Positions 16,623 through 23,949 of a stretch of DNA of 40,174 nt are shown piece by piece. The notes beneath the pieces were generated by a model. That model saw only the letters and a program-made list of their open reading frames with translations, was not told the origin of the DNA and searched no databases. Made by a program: the position numbers and the translations under genes. Position 1 is the first letter of the stretch, and every line of letters starts with the position of its first letter. Source of the stretch: Comamonadaceae bacterium (GTDB lineage Bacteria > Pseudomonadota > Gammaproteobacteria > Burkholderiales > Burkholderiaceae_C). Location of the stretch: positions 1 to 40,174 of the forward strand of contig BJGT01000014.1 of assembly GCA_014190675.1 (NCBI GenBank), given 5' to 3'.

Positions 16623-17309
16623 ATGAAACAGCAACGCGGTGGAACCCTGGTGGGTTTGATCATCGGAGTGCTTGTGGGCCTGGGGGCGGCGTTGGCGGTT
16701 GCGGTGTATGTGACTCGGGTACCGGTCCCGTTTTTAAGCAAGGGGCAGAGCCGAACCGCTGAACAGGATGCCGCTGAGAGCCGAAAAAACAAAGACTGGG
16801 ACCCCAACGCCCCGCTTTACGGCAAAAATCCGGCCAAACCAGCAGCATCTGCCGCCGCGGCAGCGTCCTCGGAACCAGCCAGTGCGGTGGCAGCCGCCCC
16901 AGCCAGTTCACCCTCCATTTCACCCGCCAACTCACCCGCCGGCGCGCCGCCAGCCAGGGCAGATGCCAAACCCGCCACCACCTCTGCCGACCCTCTGGGC
17001 GACCTGGCTCGGGCCAAAACAGCAGCACCCGCGGCCGCCCCAGCCATAGGTGCTGCGCCAAGCACACTTGAACCCTTTGTTTACTTTGTCCAAGTAGGCG
17101 CTTTCCGCTCAGCCGACGAGGCCGAGGCGCTGCGCGCGCGCCTGTCACTCAGCGGCGTCGAGACCCGGGTGACCGAGCGCGAGCAGTCGGGCCGCATGGT
17201 CCACCGCGTGCGGGTGGGCCCCTTTGAGCGACGCGAAGAAGCCGAGCGTACCAAAGACAAATTGGAACCCACTGGCCTGGAAACCGCATTGGTGCGGGTC
17301 CAGCGCTAA
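16623..17309 (+). CDS. SPOR-domain membrane protein
   Basis: A 228-residue bitopic protein. A short cytoplasmic start (MKQQRGG) is followed by one membrane helix (about 8-30), then a long Ala/Pro/Ser-rich linker (about 60-150), and a C-terminal SPOR domain (about 155-228: YFVQVGAFRSADEAEALRAR ... MVHRVRVGPFERREEAERTK). SPOR domains bind denuded septal peptidoglycan, so a role at the division site like FtsN or DedD is likely. The ATG at 16623 has CGGAG seven bases upstream; the longer frame overlapping argS is rejected. The linker is low-complexity and will align poorly. Confidence 0.9.
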   Translation: MKQQRGGTLVGLIIGVLVGLGAALAVAVYVTRVPVPFLSKGQSRTAEQDAAESRKNKDWDPNAPLYGKNPAKPAASAAAAASSEPASAVAAAPASSPSISPANSPAGAPPARADAKPATTSADPLGDLARAKTAAPAAAPAIGAAPSTLEPFVYFVQVGAFRSADEAEALRARLSLSGVETRVTEREQSGRMVHRVRVGPFERREEAERTKDKLEPTGLETALVRVQR

Positions 17310-17373
17310 CAATTGGCCCTGAACTTTTCCGCATCGAGCCGGGTCTGATGCTTTTTCATTGGAGTCTGAGCGT

Positions 17374-18024
17374 ATGAAACGTCGTAATTTTTCTGTGCTG
17401 TCGGGTGTTGGTCTGGCCGCTGTAGCGGCCTTGCCCGGCCAGATGCTGGCCCAAACCAAGCCACCGGTTGCGGGCACCGACTACCTGGTGCTCGACAAAC
17501 CCGCACCGGTAGAGGCAGCGCGGGGCAAGATCGAGGTGGTAGAGTTTTTTTGGTACAGCTGCCCGCACTGCAATGCCTTTGAGCCGGCACTCAATGTCTG
17601 GGCCAAAGCCCTGCCAAAAGATGTTGCCTTGCGCCGGGTGCCGGTTGCCTTTCGGGACGATTTTGTGCCGCAGCAGCGTTTGTACTACGCACTGGAAGCC
17701 CTGGGACTGCTGGCCAAGTTGCATGCCCAGGTGTTTGCCGCCATCCATGTCGACAAGCTCAAACTGTCCAGCGCCGCCGAAATCGCCGATTGGGCTGCCA
17801 AGCAGGGGGTGGACAGGGCCAAGTTCACCGAGCAGTACAACTCTTTTTCTGCATCGACCAAGGCCACCCGCGGCACCCAGCTGCAAAACACCTACAAGGT
17901 CGAAGGTGTGCCCGCACTTGGCGTGGCGGGGCGTTTTTACATTGACAGCACCCTGGCGCAAAGCATGGAGCGGGCGCTCAAGGTGGCCGATTTCCTCACC
18001 GCAGAGGTTCGCAGCGGACGCTGA
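17374..18024 (+). CDS. dsbA: Periplasmic thiol:disulfide oxidoreductase, DsbA family
   Basis: Introduces disulfides into exported proteins. The 216-residue precursor has a signal peptide ending near GQMLA-QT and a thioredoxin fold with the redox motif Cys63-Pro-His-Cys66 in FFWYSCPHCNAFEP, the classic DsbA dipeptide. The cis-proline loop is GVPALGV (usually GVPTxxV). A helical insertion lies between. The start at ATG 17374 is supported by GGAG nine bases upstream. No dsbB is nearby. The next gene is lptA, preceded by its own promoter, so dsbA probably ends the argS-SPOR-dsbA group. Confidence 0.95.
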   Translation: MKRRNFSVLSGVGLAAVAALPGQMLAQTKPPVAGTDYLVLDKPAPVEAARGKIEVVEFFWYSCPHCNAFEPALNVWAKALPKDVALRRVPVAFRDDFVPQQRLYYALEALGLLAKLHAQVFAAIHVDKLKLSSAAEIADWAAKQGVDRAKFTEQYNSFSASTKATRGTQLQNTYKVEGVPALGVAGRFYIDSTLAQSMERALKVADFLTAEVRSGR

Positions 18025-18028
18025 CGCC

Positions 18029-18053
18029 GCCGGCGCTGTCAGGCTTAGCCGGC
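18029..18053 (+). terminator. Possible hairpin after dsbA
   Basis: GCCGGC (18029-18034) repeats at 18048-18053 and can pair with itself across a 13-base loop, five bases after the dsbA stop. There is no T tract, so termination is uncertain. Confidence 0.3.
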
Positions 18054-18084
18054 TTGACTGCTAGGGCAGCGCTGCCCGTACAAT
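18054..18084 (+). promoter_or_regulatory. Candidate sigma-70 promoter of lptA-lptB-rpoN with palindromic spacer
   Basis: TTGACT (18054-18059) and TACAAT (18079-18084) are strong hexamers with a 19-base spacer. The spacer contains the perfect 14-bp palindrome GGGCAGCGCTGCCC (18064-18077), which could be an operator that blocks or untwists the promoter. Confidence 0.5.
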
Positions 18085-18114
18085 GGGCTGATATTTATGC
18101 AAGAATCGTGCCCC

Positions 18115-18669
18115 ATGAAATCTACTGTATCAGTGTGGCTGTTGGCCCTGGCGCTGAGCGCTCAGGCCGGCTTGGCTCAGGCCGAGAAAGCTGATCGCAA
18201 CAAGCCCATGAATATCGAGGCGGACACCCTGCGCCATGACGAGCCAAAACAGACCAGTGTGTTCACCGGCAGGGTTGTCGTGACCAAAGGCAGTATTGTG
18301 ATTCGGGGCGCCAGGATCGAAGTCCGCCAGGATGCCCAGGGCAACCAATATGGCCTGGTCACGGCCGAGCCGGGCAAGCTGGCCTTTTACCGCCAAAAAC
18401 GCGACAGTGTTGACGAGTATGTGGAGGGCGAGGCCGAAATCATCGAATATGACGGGCGAGCCGACACCGTCAAATTCTCCAGACGCGCACAGCTGCGGCG
18501 CTATCGAGGCAGCAGCCTGAATGACGAGCTGACCGGGCAGGTGATTTTGTATGACAACACCACAGAGGTGTTCAATGTCGACGGCGGCGCAGCTTCGGCA
18601 ACTCCCGGCGCCCCTGCCGGCCGGGTACGGGCCACGCTGATGCCCAAGCCCGAGACCCCGTCCAAGTGA
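18115..18669 (+). CDS. lptA: Lipopolysaccharide transport periplasmic protein LptA
   Basis: Forms the periplasmic bridge that carries LPS from the inner-membrane LptBFGC complex to LptDE. The 184-residue precursor has a signal peptide ending LAQAEKAD and the OstA/LptA beta-jellyroll wording: [59 protein letters not shown] and [20 protein letters not shown]. The ATG at 18115 gives a proper signal peptide; an upstream in-frame ATG (18097) adds MQESCP and is less likely. It overlaps lptB (GTGA). The usual upstream neighbour lptC is missing here. Confidence 0.95.
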   Translation: MKSTVSVWLLALALSAQAGLAQAEKADRNKPMNIEADTLRHDEPKQTSVFTGRVVVTKGSIVIRGARIEVRQDAQGNQYGLVTAEPGKLAFYRQKRDSVDEYVEGEAEIIEYDGRADTVKFSRRAQLRRYRGSSLNDELTGQVILYDNTTEVFNVDGGAASATPGAPAGRVRATLMPKPETPSK

Positions 18670-19463
18670 AAACCGATGTCACCCTGGCGGCTGCGCAGGC
18701 GCGGGTGCTTGACCCGCACAGCGACAGCCACCTGGAGGCCAAGCAACTCGGCAAATCCTACGGCAGCCGCCATGTGGTGAAGGATGTCTCGCTGATGGTG
18801 CGCAAGGGCGAGGTGGTGGGCCTGCTGGGGCCAAATGGCGCAGGCAAGACCACCTCGTTTTACATGATTGTTGGCCTGGTGCGGCCGAGCGCGGGCGACA
18901 TTCGGCTGGACGGCCAGTCCATCGAGCGCATGCCAATCCACCGCCGTGCCAGGCTGGGTTTGAGCTACCTGCCGCAAGAACCCTCGATCTTTCGAAAGCT
19001 CAACGTGCAAGACAATGTGCGCGCTGTGCTGGAGCTGCAGCGGGATGCCTCCGGCAAGCCCCTGGGGCCGCAGGAAATTGAGCTTCGTCTGGGGGCGCTA
19101 TTGACGGACCTGCGGGTGGAGCACCTGCGCATGAGCCCGGCACTGGCCCTGTCTGGCGGCGAGCGCAGGCGCGTCGAAATTGCGCGGGCCTTGGCCACCC
19201 AGCCGCGCTTTATTTTGCTCGACGAGCCGTTCGCCGGCATCGACCCGATTGCCGTGATCGAGATCCAGCGCATCATCGGCTTTCTCAAGCAGCGCGGTAT
19301 CGGCGTGTTGATTACCGACCACAATGTGCGTGAAACACTCGGCATCTGCGACCACGCTTACATCATCAACGATGGCCGGGTGCTGGCCCAGGGAACACCG
19401 GCCGAGATCGTCAATGATGCCGACGTTCGCCGGGTCTATCTGGGCGAACACTTCAGGATGTGA
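18666..19463 (+). CDS. lptB: LPS export ABC transporter ATP-binding protein LptB
   Basis: Cytoplasmic ATPase driving LPS extraction through LptFG. The 265-residue protein has Walker [11 protein letters not shown]-loop [11 protein letters not shown], signature [15 protein letters not shown], Walker [13 protein letters not shown] and H-loop TDHNVRETL, then the LptB tail [11 protein letters not shown] and [12 protein letters not shown]. It begins with GTG inside the lptA stop (GTGA), so translation is coupled. It carries about 20 extra N-terminal residues before [11 protein letters not shown], a variable feature. rpoN follows 61 bases later, the conserved proteobacterial order. Confidence 0.97.
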   Translation: MKTDVTLAAAQARVLDPHSDSHLEAKQLGKSYGSRHVVKDVSLMVRKGEVVGLLGPNGAGKTTSFYMIVGLVRPSAGDIRLDGQSIERMPIHRRARLGLSYLPQEPSIFRKLNVQDNVRAVLELQRDASGKPLGPQEIELRLGALLTDLRVEHLRMSPALALSGGERRRVEIARALATQPRFILLDEPFAGIDPIAVIEIQRIIGFLKQRGIGVLITDHNVRETLGICDHAYIINDGRVLAQGTPAEIVNDADVRRVYLGEHFRM

Positions 19464-19524
19464 GCTTGGCCAGGCCACCTGAACCCAATTTACTGCGACA
19501 ACCGGCCGCTGGCGGAGGCATTGG

Positions 19525-21117
19525 GTGAAGCAAGGCCTGTCCCTGCGGACCTCGCAGCATCTTGCGCTGACGCCGCAGTTGCAGCAATCGATCCGCTTGC
19601 TGCAGCTCTCAACCCTGGAGCTGGGGCAGGAAATCGATCAGATGCTCGATGAAAACCCGTTTCTGGAGCGCGAGGCTACCGAGGCGCCACGCGAAGACTT
19701 TGGTCTGGAGCGCTCCGACATGCCAGTCAAAATCGATGACCTGGAGGCTGAATCAGCGGTTTACTCAGGCAGCGACTTTTCCACCGAGACCAAATCAGGC
19801 AGCGACAACGATGCACCCAGCGCCACCGAGGCAGAGGACGACGGCCAAAGCTGGGAGGGCGATGGCAGCGCCTCGATTGCCCCAGACGACAGCGAGTGGG
19901 GCGGCGAGGCCCGGGCACACGGCAATAACCTGGAAAGCGGCGACGAGTTCGACGCCACCGAGCTGGCGCGCACCCAAGAGTCGCTACAAAACCACCTGCA
20001 CAGGCAGGCCCTGAGCCTGCGCCTTGGCGCCGCCGATCAGGCCGCCCTGCGGTTTTTGATTGAATCGCTCAATGAAGATGGCTACCTAGAGGATTCGCTG
20101 GAGGCATTGGCGCGTGGGCTGGCAGGTGACGAGGAAGACCAAATCGACAACCTGGTGCACCACTTCACGGTGGCCCTGCGCCTGCTGCAAAGCATGGATC
20201 CGATCGGTGTGGGTGCGGCTGATCTGGGCGAATGTTTGCGCCTGCAAATACGGGCCCTGCTGCAAGCCGATGCCTTGCCGCCCGTGCGTGAGGCAGCTTT
20301 GCACGTGGCCCTGGGCATTTGCGCGCAAAGCATGGATTTACTGGCGCGCCGGGATGTCAAACGCCTGGCGCCGTTGTGCAGCGCCAGCGAGCCCGCAGTG
20401 CGCGAAGCGATCGCCTTGATTGGCAGACTCGAGCCCAAGCCTGGGCGGCGCTTTGTGAATGTTGAGCGCAATATTCTGGTGCCCGATGTGCTTGTGCTCG
20501 CAGTTGGCCGCGGTGCTGCGGTGCGTTTTCGGGTGCAACTCAATGCCGATGTGATGCCGCGTTTGCGGGTGCATGACATCTATGCCAATGCCCTGCGCCA
20601 GCACAAAGGCGGCGGACGAGACTCCTCCAACCATGCAGCCCTGCAGCAACGCCTGCAAGAAGCCCGCTGGTTCATCAAAAACATTCAACAGCGCTTTGAC
20701 ACTATTTTGCGGGTGAGCACCGCCATTGTGGAGCGGCAGAAAAGCTTTTTTCAACACGGCGAGCTTGCTATGCGCCCGCTGGTGCTGCGCGAAATTGCCG
20801 ACGAACTCGGCCTGCACGAGAGCACCATCAGCCGGGTGACCACAGCCAAATACATGGCCACGCCGTTTGGTACTTTCGAGCTCAAGTATTTTTTTGGTTC
20901 TGGCCTGGGAACCGACTCAGGCAGCAGTGCCTCCAGCACGGCGGTGCGGGCCTTGATCAAGCAGTTTGTCGCCGCAGAGAACCTTAAAAAGCCGCTCAGT
21001 GACAACCAGATCGCCGACATGCTCAAGGAACAAGGCATCGCCTGCGCCCGGCGTACCGTAGCCAAATACCGTGAGAGCCTGCGCATCGCCCCGGCCTCCT
21101 TGCGCAAGACCCTGTAA
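19525..21117 (+). CDS. rpoN: RNA polymerase sigma-54 factor
   Basis: Directs polymerase to -24/-12 promoters that need enhancer-binding activators. The 530 residues show region I (MKQGLSLRTSQHLALTPQLQ QSIRLLQLSTLELGQEI, Gln-rich), an acidic region II (about 60-150, rich in Asp/Glu/Ser), the core-binding domain (about 155-330) and the DNA-binding domain with HESTISRVTTAKYMATPFG and the RpoN box ARRTVAKYR near the C-terminus. The start is GTG at 19525, preceded by GGAGG six bases upstream. In many proteobacteria rpoN is followed by hpf and ptsN; here an RNA methyltransferase follows instead. Confidence 0.97.
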   Translation: MKQGLSLRTSQHLALTPQLQQSIRLLQLSTLELGQEIDQMLDENPFLEREATEAPREDFGLERSDMPVKIDDLEAESAVYSGSDFSTETKSGSDNDAPSATEAEDDGQSWEGDGSASIAPDDSEWGGEARAHGNNLESGDEFDATELARTQESLQNHLHRQALSLRLGAADQAALRFLIESLNEDGYLEDSLEALARGLAGDEEDQIDNLVHHFTVALRLLQSMDPIGVGAADLGECLRLQIRALLQADALPPVREAALHVALGICAQSMDLLARRDVKRLAPLCSASEPAVREAIALIGRLEPKPGRRFVNVERNILVPDVLVLAVGRGAAVRFRVQLNADVMPRLRVHDIYANALRQHKGGGRDSSNHAALQQRLQEARWFIKNIQQRFDTILRVSTAIVERQKSFFQHGELAMRPLVLREIADELGLHESTISRVTTAKYMATPFGTFELKYFFGSGLGTDSGSSASSTAVRALIKQFVAAENLKKPLSDNQIADMLKEQGIACARRTVAKYRESLRIAPASLRKTL

Positions 21118-21138
21118 TTGACAGGTCAAGAGTCAGGC

Positions 21139-22398
21139 TTGAACCAGTTCCAATTGTTTTTGCCCTGCGCCGCCGGCGTGGAGGACTACCTGTTGCCAGA
21201 GGTGCAGCACATCACCGGGTTGGGTGGCCAGTCGGTGCAAAAACGTCGCGGCGGCGTGGCCTTGAATGGGGCCTGGCGCGATGTGATGCTGCTCAACCTG
21301 TACAGCCGGTTGGCGCAGCGGGTGCTGGTGCTGCTGTCGTACACCGAATACCGTAACGAGCAAGACCTGTACCGTGCCGCCAGCGAAGTGGCCTGGGAGG
21401 CCTGGTTCACGCCGCGCCAGAGCATCAAGGTGGAAGTGACCGCCCAGCACAGCCCGCTTACCAGCCTGAACTTTGCCGCCCTCAAGGTCAAAGACGCGGT
21501 GTGCGACCGCTTTCGAGTCAAGGCCAACGGCGTGCGCCCCAACGTTGACACCCAGTGGCCCGATGTGCGCATCTTTGCCCACCTGAGCACCGACAGCTGT
21601 TCGCTCTACATCGACACCTCGGGTGAGCCTCTGTTCAAGCGGGGCTGGCGCGAGGACAAGGGCGAGGCGCCGCTCAAGGAAACCCTGGCTGCTGCCATGC
21701 TGGCCGCCAGCGGCTGGCTGGCTGGCGAGGGCGACCTGTCGCCGCTGTATGACCCCTGCTGTGGCAGCGGCACGATTGCCATCGAGGCGGCGCAGATGGC
21801 CTGCAACATCGCTGCTGGCAGCGGCCGCCGCTTTGCCTTTGAGCACTACCTGCTGTTTGCCCGGCATGTCTGGGATGCTATAAAAAATGAAGCTAAAGAA
21901 GCAGAGGTGACAAGGGCTGCAGGCCAAAAACCCATTATTTTTGGCAGCGATGTGGCGTTCCGGATGGTGGACTTTGCCCAGCGTAACGCCCAGCGCGCCG
22001 GCGTGGCCGACCTGATCGAGTTTCGCGGCGGCGACGCTTTGCAGCGCCTGCCGCCCTGCGACCAGCCTGGTGTGATGCTGGTGAATCCGCCCTACGGCGA
22101 GCGCATCGAGGTGGCCGGCGTGGCCGGCGCCCAGCGCGCCGGCGGCCGGGAACGGGCGCAGGTGGCCAGCCAGGGGGACGCAGGCGGCGAGGACGGCGCG
22201 TTTTTCAGCCAACTCAGTGCCCACTGGAAAAAGCACTATGCCGGCTGGAGCGCCTGGGTGCTGACGCCCGACCTCAAACTGCCCGGCAAGATGCGCCTGA
22301 AAGAATCGCGCCGCGTGCCGATGTGGAACGGCCCGCTGGAGTGCCGCTTGTTCCGCTTTGACATGGTGCAGGGCTCGGCCCGCAGCAAGCCGGCATGA
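21139..22398 (+). CDS. THUMP-domain class I SAM-dependent RNA methyltransferase (RlmL/YpsC-like)
   Basis: Probably methylates a guanine of 23S rRNA (m2G), as the N-terminal half of RlmL does. An N-terminal THUMP region (about 1-160, FQLFLPCAAGVEDYLLPEV) precedes the Rossmann methyltransferase with the SAM motif DPCCGSGTIAIEAA and the catalytic NPPYGER, which is the N6/N2-type NPPY motif. The ending WKKHYAGWSAWVLTPDLKLP ... MWNGPLECRLFRFDM is typical of the betaproteobacterial family. No ATG is available; TTG at 21139 is chosen because homologues start at this point, and TTG 21118 is an alternative. Two odd segments occur: an AT-rich stretch (21880-21945) and a Gly/Ala/Arg-rich insert after NPPYGER. 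Overlaps the PIN gene by four bases. Confidence 0.88.
   Translation: MNQFQLFLPCAAGVEDYLLPEVQHITGLGGQSVQKRRGGVALNGAWRDVMLLNLYSRLAQRVLVLLSYTEYRNEQDLYRAASEVAWEAWFTPRQSIKVEVTAQHSPLTSLNFAALKVKDAVCDRFRVKANGVRPNVDTQWPDVRIFAHLSTDSCSLYIDTSGEPLFKRGWREDKGEAPLKETLAAAMLAASGWLAGEGDLSPLYDPCCGSGTIAIEAAQMACNIAAGSGRRFAFEHYLLFARHVWDAIKNEAKEAEVTRAAGQKPIIFGSDVAFRMVDFAQRNAQRAGVADLIEFRGGDALQRLPPCDQPGVMLVNPPYGERIEVAGVAGAQRAGGRERAQVASQGDAGGEDGAFFSQLSAHWKKHYAGWSAWVLTPDLKLPGKMRLKESRRVPMWNGPLECRLFRFDMVQGSARSKPA
21880..21945 (+). repeat. AT-rich segment resembling a dispersed Comamonadaceae repeat, inside a coding region
   Basis: GCTATAAAAAATGAAGCT and the following GGGCTGCAGGCCAAAAA resemble, from memory, the short GCTAT...AGCT...GCAGGCC repeats scattered in this family. 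The segment is in frame and encodes a Lys/Glu-rich stretch. Composition differs sharply from the rest of the gene. Identity as a repeat is not proven. Confidence 0.3.
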
Positions 22399-22805
22399 GC
22401 GCGCTGGTGCTCGACACCAATATCGTGCTGGACCTGCTGCTGTTTCAGAACCCCCAAGCCCAAGGGATTCGCCAGGCGCTGGACCAGCAACAACTGCAAT
22501 GGCTGGCGACAGTGCCGATGCGTGAGGAGCTGGTGCGCGTGCTGGCCTATCCCAAAATCGCTGCGGTGTTGGCCCGCCTGGACCACAACATGTCCACCCT
22601 GCTGATGCAATGGGACGCGCAGGTGTCGGTGGTGGACGTGGCGCCCCGCTGCGCCGTGCGCTGCCGTGACCCGGATGATCAGATGTTCATCGACCTCGCT
22701 GTGATGCATCGCGCCGCCTTGCTGAGCAAGGATCGGCTGGTGCTGCGGCTGGCCAAGCGGCTGCTGCCGCTGGGGGTGGTGGTGACGAATATCGGTCGCT
22801 GTTAA
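22395..22805 (+). CDS. PIN-domain ribonuclease-like protein (orphan toxin family)
   Basis: A 136-residue PIN domain of the COG1569-type toxin family. Candidate metal-binding acids are Asp7 (LVLDTNIVLD), Glu44/Glu45 (PMREELVRVL), Asp94/Asp95 with Asp100 (DPDDQMFID) and Asp113 (LLSKDRLVL), so the active site looks complete. PIN proteins cut RNA with Mg2+. The gene starts inside the methyltransferase stop (ATGA) and has no antitoxin-like reading frame on either side, unlike a standard VapBC pair. A coupled role with the RNA methyltransferase in RNA processing, or a toxin with a remote antitoxin, are both possible. Confidence 0.85.
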   Translation: MSALVLDTNIVLDLLLFQNPQAQGIRQALDQQQLQWLATVPMREELVRVLAYPKIAAVLARLDHNMSTLLMQWDAQVSVVDVAPRCAVRCRDPDDQMFIDLAVMHRAALLSKDRLVLRLAKRLLPLGVVVTNIGRC

Positions 22806-22818
22806 GTTCAGTTTGTCG

Positions 22819-23949
22819 TCATGTTTTTTTGGGGGCGATAGCTTCCCAACTGGCCAAAAGTTGATCGCAAAAATTCTTGGCGTTTAGTTCTTGCCTCACG
22901 AGGCGCTCGGTCAGCCTCCCAGCTTCAGCTTGCCATGGAATATAGCCCGCAAATCTGGGCCTCATCCAGGCCGTCGTCATTGTGTCCTTTAGTATTTGGT
23001 GGGCCGATGCAAAAGGTTTGTCCTCAGGCATGCCAGTCCAGGGTTCCGATCGAGCTGGCTGACCGCCGGCCAACATGAAATTGACTTGAACGGATCGCCT
23101 GCTAAGGTAGCGCAATAGCTTCAGCGCACTATTGACGTCCTTGCATGAGCGCGTGATGCCTAGACCGGTGCCCCCAAGAACCGAACCGTTAGGGCTGCCA
23201 TCGGCGCCTGGAAAGGGACAGAATCGCAATGGATTTTTATAATCTGGTAAGGCGTAGCAAAGGTAGAAATAAGTGACAGGGCAGTAAGCGATGGTGTCCG
23301 AGTTGCACATCGCTTCATGCAAATCGATGGCATTCATGCCGGCGCAAGCGGGGTGCGAAAGTGAGCAGGCTTCGCTTAGCATTTCCACGGCGTGCATTAA
23401 CTTCTGTTTATCGACCGGCGCTTCCGACTGGTCTTGCGGCCATGGGTGTCCCAGGTTGGCACAGAGCGCCAATAGGGTCAAAATGCCATGGGGCGCAAGG
23501 GTAGGTATGCCCATCCAAAGGTTTTTTCTGCGTAATGCCCGTGCTATTTCGATCGCACCACCCCAATTGTCTGGCGGGTTCAATTCGCAAAGCAGATCTG
23601 GACGATAGACACCGGCTTGTGTCGCTCCGTCTATCGGTAAACCCCAAAGTTCGTTTTTGTACCAATAGCTTTCGAAGGACTTGCCGATGAATTGACCAGC
23701 ATTCAGGTCAGGCAAGTGTCTACACAAGGGTGTCAATAGGCCTTCGCTTGCAATGCTTCCGCAGAAGGGATGGTCGAATACGACCAAGTCGTAGCGGTCG
23801 GCCACACTTGCAACAAGCCCGTGCTCAAACCCTCCGAGGGTTTGTTGGTCCCAAACCAACTCAGTTCCAATTTCTGCGCTGATATGCAACGAGATGCTGT
23901 CCATTGGCCCCATCGCGCGGCGGTGGCCCCAATTCAGTCCTCGCAACAT
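22819..23949 (-). CDS. Solute-binding-protein homologue without signal peptide
   Basis: A 376-residue protein related to sugar ABC binding proteins (family 1). Cues are the central LWGLPIDGATQAGVYRPDLL, the LTLLALCANLGHPW segment, VTYFYLCYALPDYKNPLRFC, and the GSVLGGTGLGITRSCKDVNS ALKLLRYLSRR segment that corresponds to the LGGxxxxI...A..F..YL motif of these proteins. The N-terminus, MLRGLNWGHRRAMGPMDSIS, has no hydrophobic stretch, so it should stay in the cytoplasm. TGGAGG lies about seven bases before the ATG at 23949, supporting this start. It overlaps the upstream racemase-like gene by 16 bases. No permease or ATPase is adjacent. Function unknown; cytoplasmic ligand binding or carrying is a guess. 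Confidence 0.75.
   Translation of the reverse strand: MLRGLNWGHRRAMGPMDSISLHISAEIGTELVWDQQTLGGFEHGLVASVADRYDLVVFDHPFCGSIASEGLLTPLCRHLPDLNAGQFIGKSFESYWYKNELWGLPIDGATQAGVYRPDLLCELNPPDNWGGAIEIARALRRKNLWMGIPTLAPHGILTLLALCANLGHPWPQDQSEAPVDKQKLMHAVEMLSEACSLSHPACAGMNAIDLHEAMCNSDTIAYCPVTYFYLCYALPDYKNPLRFCPFPGADGSPNGSVLGGTGLGITRSCKDVNSALKLLRYLSRRSVQVNFMLAGGQPARSEPWTGMPEDKPFASAHQILKDTMTTAWMRPRFAGYIPWQAEAGRLTERLVRQELNAKNFCDQLLASWEAIAPKKT

Noticed and set aside
16860-17070. Apparent repeat array in the SPOR gene
   Set aside because: It is simple Ala/Pro/Ser codon bias in a linker, not a DNA repeat with a fixed unit.
18097-18114. Upstream in-frame ATG for lptA
   Set aside because: It adds MQESCP before an already complete signal peptide; kept only as an alternative.
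22395-22805. PIN gene as half of a classical VapBC toxin-antitoxin pair
   Set aside because: No small antitoxin frame lies on either side; upstream is the overlapping methyltransferase, downstream a convergent gene.
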